Shown here: positions 18,193 to 27,878 of the stretch, piece by piece
Layout: each line of letters starts with the position of its first letter
Numbering within the stretch: the stretch's first letter is position 1
Assembly: GCA_900752905.1 (NCBI GenBank)
Contig: CAADWX010000025.1
Span: forward strand, 6,978-70,977
Reading direction: 5' to 3'
DNA from: Bacilli bacterium
Lineage (GTDB): Bacteria; Bacillota_I; Bacilli_A; RF39; UBA660
Length of the DNA: 64,000 nucleotides
Translations under genes and position numbers: made by a program
Notes under the pieces: generated by a model
What the model was told of the DNA's origin: nothing
What the model saw: the letters and a program-made list of their open reading frames with translations, nothing else
Database searches by the model: none

Positions 18193-18981
18193 ATGAAACT
18201 ATATCTTGATTTGTTATTTTTTTTGAATTTTAGTTTTGATTCTATTTTATTGTTTGCTACTTCATATATATTAAAGAGAAATACCTCTATAAAAAGGATT
18301 TTACTTGGTGGTATAGTAGGTGGATTGAGTATATTTATTCTATTTTTTAGAATGAATTCTATTATGTTATTTTTTATTAAAATATTTATTAGCATATTAA
18401 TGTGTTTAACTTCTTTTTCATATAAGAATTTGAAATATACATTAAAAAATTTAATTTTCTTATATATGACAAGTATATTTTTAGGAGGGGCTCTATATCT
18501 TTTAAATATAAAATTTTCATATAAACAGAAAGGTTTGATTTTTTATCACAATCCTTTTTCTATAAATTGGATAGTTTTAATCATAATTACTCCTATAATT
18601 ATATATATTTATATAAAGCAATTAAAATCTTTAAAAAGTGATTACTCTAATTATTATAAAGTTGAGCTTGTTCTTAAAAATAAACTTAAATTAAAATATA
18701 TAGGATTTTTAGATACAGGTAATAAACTAAAGGATCCATACTTAAATAGATCTATAATAATTGTTGATGAGACTAAATTAAAAAATCTTACAATTGATAA
18801 TTATTTGTTTGTACCAATAAATACAGTTTCAGGAAAAAGCTATATAAAATGTATTCCTATAAAAGAAATTTATATAAATAATAAAAGAGTAAATAAAAAA
18901 GTTTTGCTTGGAATCAGTAAAAAGAAAATAAATATGGATGGTATTGATTGTATTTTGAATTCAAAAATATTGGAGGGATAA
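18193..18981 (+). CDS. spoIIGA: Sporulation sigma-E processing peptidase SpoIIGA
   Basis: 262 residues. The N-terminal half (about 1-140) holds five membrane helices. The C-terminal half is the aspartic protease domain with GFLDTGNKLKDP (D174-T175-G176), matching the single DTG site of SpoIIGA, which dimerises to cut pro-sigma-E in the mother cell after septation. The sigE start lies one base after its stop, the strict spoIIG order. A TATAAT at 18171-18176 with no -35 at normal spacing fits the poor -35 of Spo0A-activated spoIIG promoters, but no clear 0A box is seen there. The start follows TTGGTGAT. Confidence 0.93.
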   Translation: MKLYLDLLFFLNFSFDSILLFATSYILKRNTSIKRILLGGIVGGLSIFILFFRMNSIMLFFIKIFISILMCLTSFSYKNLKYTLKNLIFLYMTSIFLGGALYLLNIKFSYKQKGLIFYHNPFSINWIVLIIITPIIIYIYIKQLKSLKSDYSNYYKVELVLKNKLKLKYIGFLDTGNKLKDPYLNRSIIIVDETKLKNLTIDNYLFVPINTVSGKSYIKCIPIKEIYINNKRVNKKVLLGISKKKINMDGIDCILNSKILEG

Positions 18982-18982
18982 T

Positions 18983-19666
18983 ATGTTAAAAAAAATAATT
19001 AATTGGATATTAAGTGTATTTGATAATAATATTTATTTTGTTGGAGCTGTAGATAAGTTGCCACCACCACTTTCAAAAGAAGAAGAAACTCGCCTTGTAC
19101 TGTTAAGTCAGGATGGAGATTTGATGGCTAGAAATAAACTAATAGAACATAATTTACGACTTGTTGTATTTTTATCTAAAAAATATGAAAATACCGGCTT
19201 AGAATTAGAGGATTTAGTTAGTATAGGCACTCTTGGTCTTATTAAAGCTGTAAAGACATATAGACTTGATAAAAATATTAAATTAGCAACATATGCATCT
19301 AGGTGTATAGAAAATGAGATATTAATGGATTTAAGAAAAAATAAAAAAAGAAGAAGTGAAATAAGCTTGGAGGATAGTTTAAGTTATGACTCTGAAGGAA
19401 ATGAATTAAGACTAGAAGATATTTTAGGTACTGAAGATGATATTGTTACTAAAAATATTGAACAAGAACAAGAAAAAAAATTATTGATAAAAGAGATAAA
19501 TGATTTGAATGAAAGAGATAGAAAAATAATGATAATGAGATATGGTTTATTTAATACAAAAGAAGTTACACAAAAAGATGTAGCTGAAATGCTTGGAATA
19601 AGTCAATCTTATATTTCTAGAATAGAAAAAAAAGTTATAAAAAAACTAAAAGAGGTTATAAAATAA
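18983..19666 (+). CDS. sigE: Sporulation sigma factor sigma-E (pro-form)
   Basis: 227 residues. The first 25 or so (MLKKIINWILSVFDNNIYFVG) form the hydrophobic pro-sequence removed by SpoIIGA. Then come the conserved LPPPLSKEEE, region 2 (RNKLIEHNLRLVVFLSKKYENTG, then LASYASRCIENEILMDLRKNKK with small changes) and region 4 (TQKDVAEMLGISQSYISRIEKKVIKKL). It directs mother-cell transcription. It is slightly shorter than the 239-residue Bacillus protein because of a shorter pro-sequence. sigG, its usual neighbour, is not next to it here. Confidence 0.96.
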   Translation: MLKKIINWILSVFDNNIYFVGAVDKLPPPLSKEEETRLVLLSQDGDLMARNKLIEHNLRLVVFLSKKYENTGLELEDLVSIGTLGLIKAVKTYRLDKNIKLATYASRCIENEILMDLRKNKKRRSEISLEDSLSYDSEGNELRLEDILGTEDDIVTKNIEQEQEKKLLIKEINDLNERDRKIMIMRYGLFNTKEVTQKDVAEMLGISQSYISRIEKKVIKKLKEVIK

Positions 19667-19686
19667 TCTTTTTTTCTTTTTTTGTA

Positions 19687-19715
19687 TTGAATTGAATTGA
19701 AAAAAATGTTATATT
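19687..19715 (+). promoter_or_regulatory. Sigma-A promoter TTGAAT-17-TATATT
   Basis: -35 at 19687-19692 and -10 at 19710-19715, after sigE and before the zinc-ribbon gene. Confidence 0.65.
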
Positions 19716-19743
19716 ATTGATGAAAAATAGGAGGATTTGAAAT

Positions 19744-20826
19744 ATGAAATGTTTAAAATGTGGTATGGAAAACAAAGAAGAAAGCAAATTTTGTTTAAAT
19801 TGCGGTAATAATTTGGAACAACAATCTCAACAACAAAATATGCAACAACCTGTACAACCACAACAAATGGTAAATCAACCAATGTATACTCAACCAGCAT
19901 ATAATCAACAACCTAAGAAAAGTAATAAAGGATTAATAATAGGATTATCAGTAGGTGGTGGAGTTTTATTATTAATAATAATTGTTGTAGTGATTGTATT
20001 TAATTTTATTCATGGCACAAAGAAAGCTTTGGATAATATTGAAGTAGATGATAATATAACAATTAATGGTAATAATGATAAAAAAGATACTAAAAATGAT
20101 ACTAAAAATGATAAAAAAACATCTGCTTATTCTATAGGAGATCCAGTTACTTTAGTAGATGGAAGTAAATGGCATGTATTAGAATATGATGGTAAAGATA
20201 ACATTACATTAATGCTAGATGAATTAGTAGTCGAAGAAACTGGATACGGTAAAAGTGCAGCTGCTGAAGATCAAAAATATGAGAATTCTTTAGTAAAAGA
20301 CTACTTAGAAAATACATATAAACCAAAACTTGAAAAATCACTAAAAGAAAATGGAGGAACAGTTAAAAATTTAACTGTAAGAACTTTAAAAGCTGAGGAA
20401 TTTGTTGAAAAAAGTGGTGAAAGCTGGGGTGAAAAATGTTACTTTGATGTAACAGCTTTTGGATCCATACGATACTATATTGAAAATGGAAAATTTAAAG
20501 AATATTATGTATATGAGGGATCAAAAAAATTAACAGATCAGGATAAATTTGTTTCAACACTTGCATTAACTGGAAATTTTTGGACAATGTCTAATATTGA
20601 TGAAAGAACAAATGATGATTGTGAAGTAGCCTCAGAGAACCATGGAGCATACTATATTAAAATTTCAAGTACTGAATATGATGGTAATTCATTTTGGTCT
20701 GATGCAAGATTATCAATAGATTGGGAAGCTTATTATACATCTAGTGGTGGTAAGGTTGGAAATAGTGGTACTTCTGCAGGTATTCGCCCTGTTATAGAAA
20801 CGTCTATTAAAAATATTAAGAAATAA
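19744..20826 (+). CDS. Zinc-ribbon, single-pass membrane protein with DUF6273-like outer domain
   Basis: 360 residues. Residues 1-22 form a CxxC...CxxC zinc ribbon. A Gln/Pro-rich linker (25-60) leads to one transmembrane helix (about 65-90), then an Asp/Asn/Lys spacer. The outer domain (about 125-360) starts GDPVTLVDGSKWHVLEYDG and ends GIRPVIETSIKNI, which resembles DUF6273-type domains found outside the membrane in Firmicutes. Topology: zinc ribbon inside, domain outside. Function unknown. It has its own promoter and terminator just after sigE, in place of the usual sigG. Confidence 0.7.
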   Translation: MKCLKCGMENKEESKFCLNCGNNLEQQSQQQNMQQPVQPQQMVNQPMYTQPAYNQQPKKSNKGLIIGLSVGGGVLLLIIIVVVIVFNFIHGTKKALDNIEVDDNITINGNNDKKDTKNDTKNDKKTSAYSIGDPVTLVDGSKWHVLEYDGKDNITLMLDELVVEETGYGKSAAAEDQKYENSLVKDYLENTYKPKLEKSLKENGGTVKNLTVRTLKAEEFVEKSGESWGEKCYFDVTAFGSIRYYIENGKFKEYYVYEGSKKLTDQDKFVSTLALTGNFWTMSNIDERTNDDCEVASENHGAYYIKISSTEYDGNSFWSDARLSIDWEAYYTSSGGKVGNSGTSAGIRPVIETSIKNIKK

Positions 20827-20851
20827 GTTATTTGAAAAAATAACTTTTTTT
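20825..20851 (+). terminator. Terminator
   Basis: AAGTTATTT / AAATAACTT followed by a T run. Confidence 0.75.
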
Positions 20852-20897
20852 GTATATATAGAATAATTGTACACAATATATAATATATTTAAATGAA

Positions 20898-20924
20898 TTA
20901 GCACTTAACTATTGACAATGCCAA
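20898..20924 (+). promoter_or_regulatory. Degenerate second CIRCE element over the -35
   Basis: TTAGCACTT, nine bases, then CAATGCCAA. The right arm matches six of nine expected bases. It covers the -35 hexamer of the hrcA promoter. Confidence 0.4.
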
Positions 20925-20940
20925 AATAATAGCATATAAT
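20912..20940 (+). promoter_or_regulatory. Perfect sigma-A promoter of the hrcA operon
   Basis: TTGACA (20912-20917), 17-bp spacer, TATAAT (20935-20940). Exact consensus at both boxes, as expected for a promoter held down by a repressor. Confidence 0.9.
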
Positions 20941-20944
20941 TATT

Positions 20945-20971
20945 TTAGCACTAGGAAATAGATAGTGCTAA
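20945..20971 (+). promoter_or_regulatory. CIRCE operator (HrcA binding site)
   Basis: TTAGCACTA, nine bases, TAGTGCTAA: a perfect 9-9-9 inverted repeat differing from the common CIRCE only at the inner base of each arm. It starts five bases after the -10, over the transcription start. Confidence 0.93.
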
Positions 20972-20982
20972 AGAGGTGATTT

Positions 20983-21987
20983 ATGATCAACGAAAGACAA
21001 AGAGAAATTTTAAAACTTATTATTGAAGAATATATTAAAACAGCAAAACCTGTAAGTTCTAAAGCTTTAATGGATACTTTAAATTGTTCGAGTGCAACAA
21101 TAAGAAGTGAAATGAATTATTTAGAAGAAATTGGCTTGCTTGAGAAAACTCATATTTCATCTGGAAGGGTTCCAAGTGAAGAAGGATACAGATATTATGT
21201 AAATAATATAATGGTTCCAAAAGAGTTAAATGGTGATGATATATTAAAACTTCAAACTATTTTTAAAAATAATTCGTTAGTATTAAGTGATGCAATTGTA
21301 AAAAGTCTTGAGATTGTTTCACAACTAACTAATTGTACTCTTATAGCATTAGGTGAGTCTTCAAAGCAAAACAAAGTTAGTAAAGTTGAAGTAATACCTG
21401 TAAATGAGAATAATGTTGTAGCAATTATAGTTACTGATAAGGGACATGTTGAAAATAGAAATGTTTATATAGAAGAAAAAATTTCTCCGTTAGAAATAAA
21501 ACAAACAGTAGATTTAATAAATAAATATGTTGTTGGTACTCCACTTGATGAGGTTAATGCAAAGCTTGAATTTGAAGTTAAACCTGTAATTGGAGAAAAT
21601 GTAAATTACCAAAGAAAATTATTTGATGCTTTTTGTAATTTTGTTAATGATGTCGCACATGATTCTAGTTATAAAGTAACTGGTGCTTCTAATATTTTGA
21701 AGCAGCCTGAATTTGATGATACAAGTAAAATAAGAGATATTTTAAGCAAATTTGAAGATAAAGAATTTATTAAAAGAATTAAAGCTGATAATAATGAGGT
21801 TAGTGTATATATAGGAAGTGAAACAGAATTTGATGATAATGTTTCGATTATAAAAACTAAATATTCTATTGATGGCGAAGAGGGAACTATTGCTTTAATA
21901 GGTCCTACAAGAATGGAATATGATAAAGTTACTACCTTACTTAATTACATAAAAGAAGAAATAGAACATATTGATAATAAGCAATAG
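20983..21987 (+). CDS. hrcA: Heat-inducible transcription repressor HrcA
   Basis: 334 residues. The N-terminal winged helix-turn-helix reads ERQREILKLIIEEYIKTAKPVSSKAL, then SSATIRSEMNYLEEIGLLEKTHISSGRVPSEEGYRYYV. The GAF-like and dimerisation parts follow (LIALGESSKQNKVSKVEVIPV...). It represses its own operon through CIRCE, with activity tuned in Bacillus by GroEL. First gene of hrcA-grpE-dnaK-pepF-dnaJ; the ATG follows AGAGGTGATTT. grpE starts nine bases after its stop. Confidence 0.97.
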   Translation: MINERQREILKLIIEEYIKTAKPVSSKALMDTLNCSSATIRSEMNYLEEIGLLEKTHISSGRVPSEEGYRYYVNNIMVPKELNGDDILKLQTIFKNNSLVLSDAIVKSLEIVSQLTNCTLIALGESSKQNKVSKVEVIPVNENNVVAIIVTDKGHVENRNVYIEEKISPLEIKQTVDLINKYVVGTPLDEVNAKLEFEVKPVIGENVNYQRKLFDAFCNFVNDVAHDSSYKVTGASNILKQPEFDDTSKIRDILSKFEDKEFIKRIKADNNEVSVYIGSETEFDDNVSIIKTKYSIDGEEGTIALIGPTRMEYDKVTTLLNYIKEEIEHIDNKQ

Positions 21988-21996
21988 GAGGTAAAC

Positions 21997-22644
21997 ATGG
22001 AAGAAAAAGAAAAAAATTGTGCTTGTGAAAAAGATACATGTAAGTGTGAAAATGAATGCAAATGTGATGATAATTGCAATTGCAATAATACATGCAAGTG
22101 CGATGATGAATGTTGTAAAGAGAATTATGAACAACATGAATGTAATAATGGTTGCAGTATAAAAGACCATGAAAAAAAGAAAAAGAAACATGATAAACAT
22201 GAAGATAAATTAAATGAAGCTTTTAATAAAATAAGTGAACTTGAAGATAAACTTTTAAGAGAAAAAGCTGAAAGTGCAAATTATAGAAAAAGAAAAGAAG
22301 AAGAGGTTGCAAAATTACTTAAGTACTCTAGTGAGGATATTGTTAAAGAAATTTTACCAATAGCTGATAATTTTGAAAGAGCACTTAGTATGAGTGAAAA
22401 TCAAGATGATGAATTTTTTAAAGGATTTAAGATGATATATTGTAATCTTATTTCTGTATTAGAAAAGAATCAAGTAAAGGCAATAGATGGCAATAATAAA
22501 CCATTTGATCCAACTTATCATGAAGCTGTTTTAACAGAACATAAAGATGGTGTTAAAGAGGGAATGGTTTTAGAAGTTATGCAAAAAGGTTATCTATTGA
22601 AAGATAAAGTTATTAGACCAGCAATGGTTAAGGTTAGTATTTAG
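21997..22644 (+). CDS. grpE: GrpE nucleotide exchange factor with a Cys-rich N-terminal tail
   Basis: 215 residues. From about residue 60 it is a normal GrpE: long coiled coil (EDKLNEAFNKISELEDKLLREKAESANYRKRKEEE) and beta domain with the usual HEAV and GYLLKDKVIRPAMVKVS end. Residues 1-53 are most unusual: 14 cysteines, mostly in CxC pairs (8, 10, 15, 17, 21, 23, 27, 29, 33, 35, 39, 40, 49, 53) separated by Asn, Asp, Glu and Lys. This looks like a metallothionein-type metal-binding segment. GrpE releases ADP from DnaK and acts as a thermosensor; the tail could add metal or redox sensing, which is inference. The ATG follows AGGAGGT, and the tail has no alternative start that would remove it with a ribosome site. 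Confidence 0.93.
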   Translation: MEEKEKNCACEKDTCKCENECKCDDNCNCNNTCKCDDECCKENYEQHECNNGCSIKDHEKKKKKHDKHEDKLNEAFNKISELEDKLLREKAESANYRKRKEEEVAKLLKYSSEDIVKEILPIADNFERALSMSENQDDEFFKGFKMIYCNLISVLEKNQVKAIDGNNKPFDPTYHEAVLTEHKDGVKEGMVLEVMQKGYLLKDKVIRPAMVKVSI

Positions 22645-24486
<1,842 letters not shown>

Positions 24487-24491
24487 TAATT

Positions 24492-24528
24492 AAGGTAGTG
24501 AAGTTCTAGTTTTCTAGAACTTTGCCTT
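24492..24528 (+). promoter_or_regulatory. Stem-loop between dnaK and pepF
   Basis: AGTTCTAG / CTAGAACT with a TTTT loop, extended by an outer AAGGTA / TGCCTT stem. The T tail is short, so it is more likely an mRNA stability or partial termination element that keeps dnaK levels above pepF and dnaJ. Confidence 0.6.
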
Positions 24529-24543
24529 TTATAAAGGAGAAAT

Positions 24544-26322
24544 ATGGAAAAGAATAAAATTGATAATAAATATAAGTGGGATTTAACTAAAATTATTAAA
24601 GATGATAATGAATTTGATAAAGTATATAATGAAGTTTTAGAATTAGGTAAAAGTTTAAGTGAATATAAAGGCAAAATAGCTTTAAATAAAGATAATTTTA
24701 AATCATTTTTAGAACTAGATGAAAAATTAGATAGGTTATTTACTAAACTTTATATATATGCTAATTTATATTGTGATTTAGATACTACAAATGAACATGG
24801 TAAAGTTTTAAAATTTAAAGTTGAAAAATTATCTGAAAAGGTAAATGATTATACTGTATTTGTTACTCCAGAATTATTAAGTAATGATATAGATGTATAT
24901 TTTAAGTTTATTGAAGAGGATAAATCTTTAGAAAAATATAGATTTGAAATAGAGCAAATATTTAGATATAAAAAACATACTTTATCTATTGAGGAAGAAA
25001 ATATCATAAATCAATCAAGTAATGCTTTAGGTGTTGGTAGTGAAGTATTTTATAATTTAGATAATTCTGATATAAGACTTGGTAATATTATTTGTGATGG
25101 AAAAGAAGTAGAGCTTACTAATAGTAATTATATTAAATTTTTAAGTAATAAAGATAGAAATGTAAGAATACAAGCTTTTCAAAAATTATATGAATACTTT
25201 GCTAATCATAAAAATACATTAGCTGCTTGTTTAAAAGGTAATGTTAAAGAAAATTGGTATATAAGTAAGGTAAGAGGATATAAAAGTCCTTTAAGTCAAA
25301 GTTTATATGCTGATTCTATAGATGAAAGTGTATATACTAATTTAATTGATACTGTACATAAAAATTTAAATCTTATTTATGATTTTATGGAGGTAAGAAG
25401 AAAAGCTCTTAATTTAGATGAGTTACACATGTATGATATATTTGTAAATTTATCTGATGGTATTGATAAAGATATTCCATTTGAAGAAGGTAAGAAAATA
25501 GTGTTGGAAGCATTAAAACCTCTTGGAGACAAATATATTAATGATTTAAGTCAAGCTTTTACTAATAATTGGATTGATGTATATCCTGCTCGTGGTAAAA
25601 AATCTGGAGCTTATCAATGGGGATGTTATGACACAACTCCATACGTGCTTTTGAATTATGAGAATACTGTTGATGATGTAAGTACTATGGCTCATGAATT
25701 AGGTCATGCTATGCATTCTTATTATTCAAATGAAAATCAAGATTATATTTATTCTAATTATCCTATTTTTCTAGCCGAAATTGCTTCTACTGTAAATGAA
25801 ATATTATTAAATGAATATTTGTATAGAAATGCAACAAGTAGGGAAGACAAAATTACTTATTTAGTAGATTTTCTAGATAAGGTAAGAACGACTATTGTAA
25901 GGCAAACTATGTTTGCTGAATTTGAAAAAATAATACATGAAAAAGAAAATGAAGGAGTTCCTTTAACGTCAGAAAAATTATGTAATATTTATTATGATTT
26001 AAATAAACTATATTTTGGACCAAATGTTGTAAGCGACGAAGAAATAAAATATGAATGGTCTAGAATACCTCATTTTTATACTTCATTTTATGTATATAAA
26101 TACGCAACTGGATTATCTAGTGCTATAGCTTTAGCTTCAAATATTTTAGATAATAAACCAAATGCTAAAGAAGCTTATTTAGAATTTTTATCTAGTGGTG
26201 GTAAAGACTATCCATTAAATATTTTAAAAAAAGCTGGAGTAGATATGACTAATCCAGAATCTATACAAATATCATTTGATTTGTTTAGTAAAAAGTTAGA
26301 AGAATTGAAAACTTTATTATAA
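24544..26322 (+). CDS. pepF: Oligoendopeptidase F (M3 family)
   Basis: 592 residues, normal length. The N-terminal oligopeptidase F domain (WDLTKIIKDDNEFDKVY...) is followed by the M3 catalytic domain with HELGH at 384-388 and the third zinc ligand in FLAEIASTVNE. PepF is a cytosolic zinc peptidase that trims short peptides. It lies between dnaK and dnaJ with its own ribosome site (AAAGGAG) and 20 bases before dnaJ, so it should be heat-induced with the chaperones. No internal promoter was noticed. Confidence 0.95.
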   Translation: MEKNKIDNKYKWDLTKIIKDDNEFDKVYNEVLELGKSLSEYKGKIALNKDNFKSFLELDEKLDRLFTKLYIYANLYCDLDTTNEHGKVLKFKVEKLSEKVNDYTVFVTPELLSNDIDVYFKFIEEDKSLEKYRFEIEQIFRYKKHTLSIEEENIINQSSNALGVGSEVFYNLDNSDIRLGNIICDGKEVELTNSNYIKFLSNKDRNVRIQAFQKLYEYFANHKNTLAACLKGNVKENWYISKVRGYKSPLSQSLYADSIDESVYTNLIDTVHKNLNLIYDFMEVRRKALNLDELHMYDIFVNLSDGIDKDIPFEEGKKIVLEALKPLGDKYINDLSQAFTNNWIDVYPARGKKSGAYQWGCYDTTPYVLLNYENTVDDVSTMAHELGHAMHSYYSNENQDYIYSNYPIFLAEIASTVNEILLNEYLYRNATSREDKITYLVDFLDKVRTTIVRQTMFAEFEKIIHEKENEGVPLTSEKLCNIYYDLNKLYFGPNVVSDEEIKYEWSRIPHFYTSFYVYKYATGLSSAIALASNILDNKPNAKEAYLEFLSSGGKDYPLNILKKAGVDMTNPESIQISFDLFSKKLEELKTLL

Positions 26323-26341
26323 GAAGTAAAGGAGTATATTT

Positions 26342-27457
26342 ATGGAAAAAAGAGATTATTATGAGGTCTTAGGCGTTGCTAAAACAGCAAGTCAAGATGA
26401 AATAAAATCAGCATTTAGAAAATTAGCAAAAAAATATCACCCTGATGTTTCAAAGGAACCAAATGCTGCTGAAAAATTTAAAGAAGCACAAGAAGCATAT
26501 GCAGTATTATCTGACGAAGATAAGAGAAAACAATATGATCAATATGGTCATGCTGCTTTTGATCAAATGAATGGAGCTCAAGGCGGTTATGATTTTTCTG
26601 GATTTGATTTTTCAGATATCTTTGATGATTTATTTGGTGGTGGATTTGGATTTTCTGGTTTTGGAGGTGGATCTAGATCAACAAGATCTAATTCCAGACA
26701 AAAAGGAAATGATTCTCTATTACATATGAATTTGACATTTGAAGAAGCTGTATTTGGATGTAAAAAAACAATTAATGTTGACATTGATGAAAAATGTGAT
26801 GCTTGTGATGGATTAGGTGGACATGGAAAAAGTACATGTAAAACATGTCATGGAAGTGGCACTGTATCAAGACAACAATCAACTTTATTTGGTACATTTA
26901 TGACAAAAACAACTTGTCCTGATTGTAAAGGTACTGGTTATACATTTGATACAAAATGTAGTAAATGTTCTGGTAAAGGAAGAAAAAGAGTTAATAAAAA
27001 TCTTGATGTAAAAATACCTGCTGGTATAGATACTGGAAATAGATTAAGACTTGCAGGAAAAGGAGAAGCTGGTGTTAATGGTGGACCTAATGGTGATATT
27101 TATATTGAATTTAATGTAAAAGATCATCCTATTTACAAAAGAGATGATAAAGATATTTATTTAACTTTACCAATAACTATAACAGATGCAGTGTTGGGTG
27201 CTAAAAGAGATGTACCAACACTTGATGGTAGTGTTAAGTTATCTATTCCAGAAGGATGCAAAACAGGAGATAAATTAAGAATAAAAGGAAAAGGTATTGA
27301 AGATGTCCAAGGTGGTAGACGTGGAGATATGTATGTTGTCCTTGAAATACAAGTACCAAAAAAATTATCTCGTGATCAAAAGAAATTGTTTGATGAATTA
27401 TCTAAAACAGATTTAGAAGATTCAAGAGAATTTAAAAAAATTAAAGAGTATTTATAA
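26342..27457 (+). CDS. dnaJ: Chaperone DnaJ (Hsp40, type I)
   Basis: 371 residues. J domain ([32 protein letters not shown]) with the HPD triad, then a Gly/Phe-rich linker (about 78-115). Four zinc-finger repeats follow ([32 protein letters not shown]) and two substrate-binding beta domains with [18 protein letters not shown]. It delivers clients to DnaK and stimulates its ATPase. Last gene of the CIRCE operon; a terminator follows at 27444-27469. Confidence 0.98.
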   Translation: MEKRDYYEVLGVAKTASQDEIKSAFRKLAKKYHPDVSKEPNAAEKFKEAQEAYAVLSDEDKRKQYDQYGHAAFDQMNGAQGGYDFSGFDFSDIFDDLFGGGFGFSGFGGGSRSTRSNSRQKGNDSLLHMNLTFEEAVFGCKKTINVDIDEKCDACDGLGGHGKSTCKTCHGSGTVSRQQSTLFGTFMTKTTCPDCKGTGYTFDTKCSKCSGKGRKRVNKNLDVKIPAGIDTGNRLRLAGKGEAGVNGGPNGDIYIEFNVKDHPIYKRDDKDIYLTLPITITDAVLGAKRDVPTLDGSVKLSIPEGCKTGDKLRIKGKGIEDVQGGRRGDMYVVLEIQVPKKLSRDQKKLFDELSKTDLEDSREFKKIKEYL

Positions 27458-27469
27458 TATTCTTTTTTT
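27444..27469 (+). terminator. Terminator of the dnaK operon
   Basis: AAGAGTATT / AATATTCTT (one wobble) followed by seven T; it overlaps the dnaJ stop. Confidence 0.75.
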
Positions 27470-27610
27470 GTTATATTTAATAATATAGAATTTAATAATT
27501 TGTATAATGAATTATTATTTTTTGATATTTTTTTGATGTATATTTAAATTATTTGTCATTTGTTTAATTATTTTAATTGTGATATTCTTTCTAAGAAGGG
27601 AGATGAGTGT

Positions 27611-27784
27611 ATGTCAAAAATATTATATGGAACACAATTAGAAAAATTTAAAGAAAGGTTTTTTAGAGGTGAAAATGATATTTTCAGCATTATATTATCA
27701 ATAGATTCCAATATAGTACATTGTTATATTAATGGAGAAAGGAAAATTGATTTTGATATAAAAGAAGTAGAATCATATTTATAA
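27611..27784 (+). CDS. Hypothetical 57-residue protein
   Basis: Small protein from the ATG at 27611, which follows AAGGGAGATGAGTGT; a longer frame from 27560 lacks a ribosome site. Sequence starts MSKILYGTQLEKFKERFFRG and ends DFDIKEVESYL. It is mixed alpha/beta with no membrane segment or Cys motif. Not recognised. It stands alone between the dnaK operon terminator and its own terminator; the 140 bases upstream are AT-rich with no clear promoter. Confidence 0.6.
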   Translation: MSKILYGTQLEKFKERFFRGENDIFSIILSIDSNIVHCYINGERKIDFDIKEVESYL

Positions 27785-27792
27785 TTTATTTT

Positions 27793-27821
27793 AAAGGTAT
27801 ATATAATTATATACCTTTTTT
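27793..27821 (+). terminator. Terminator
   Basis: AAAGGTATATA / TATATACCTTT, perfect, then a T run. Confidence 0.8.
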
Positions 27822-27823
27822 GA

Positions 27824-27852
27824 TTGATAAAAATTTATTAATGTGGTATTAT
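27824..27852 (+). promoter_or_regulatory. Sigma-A promoter of miaB
   Basis: TTGATA (27824-27829), 17-bp spacer, TATTAT (27847-27852). Confidence 0.65.
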
Positions 27853-27878
27853 TCTATTGTTAGAAAAGAAGTGATATT

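Noticed and set aside
21937..22200. Long frame on the minus strand under grpE
   Set aside because: It is the complement of the repetitive Cys-rich coding segment, with Phe/Ile/Thr-rich low-complexity product and no ribosome site.
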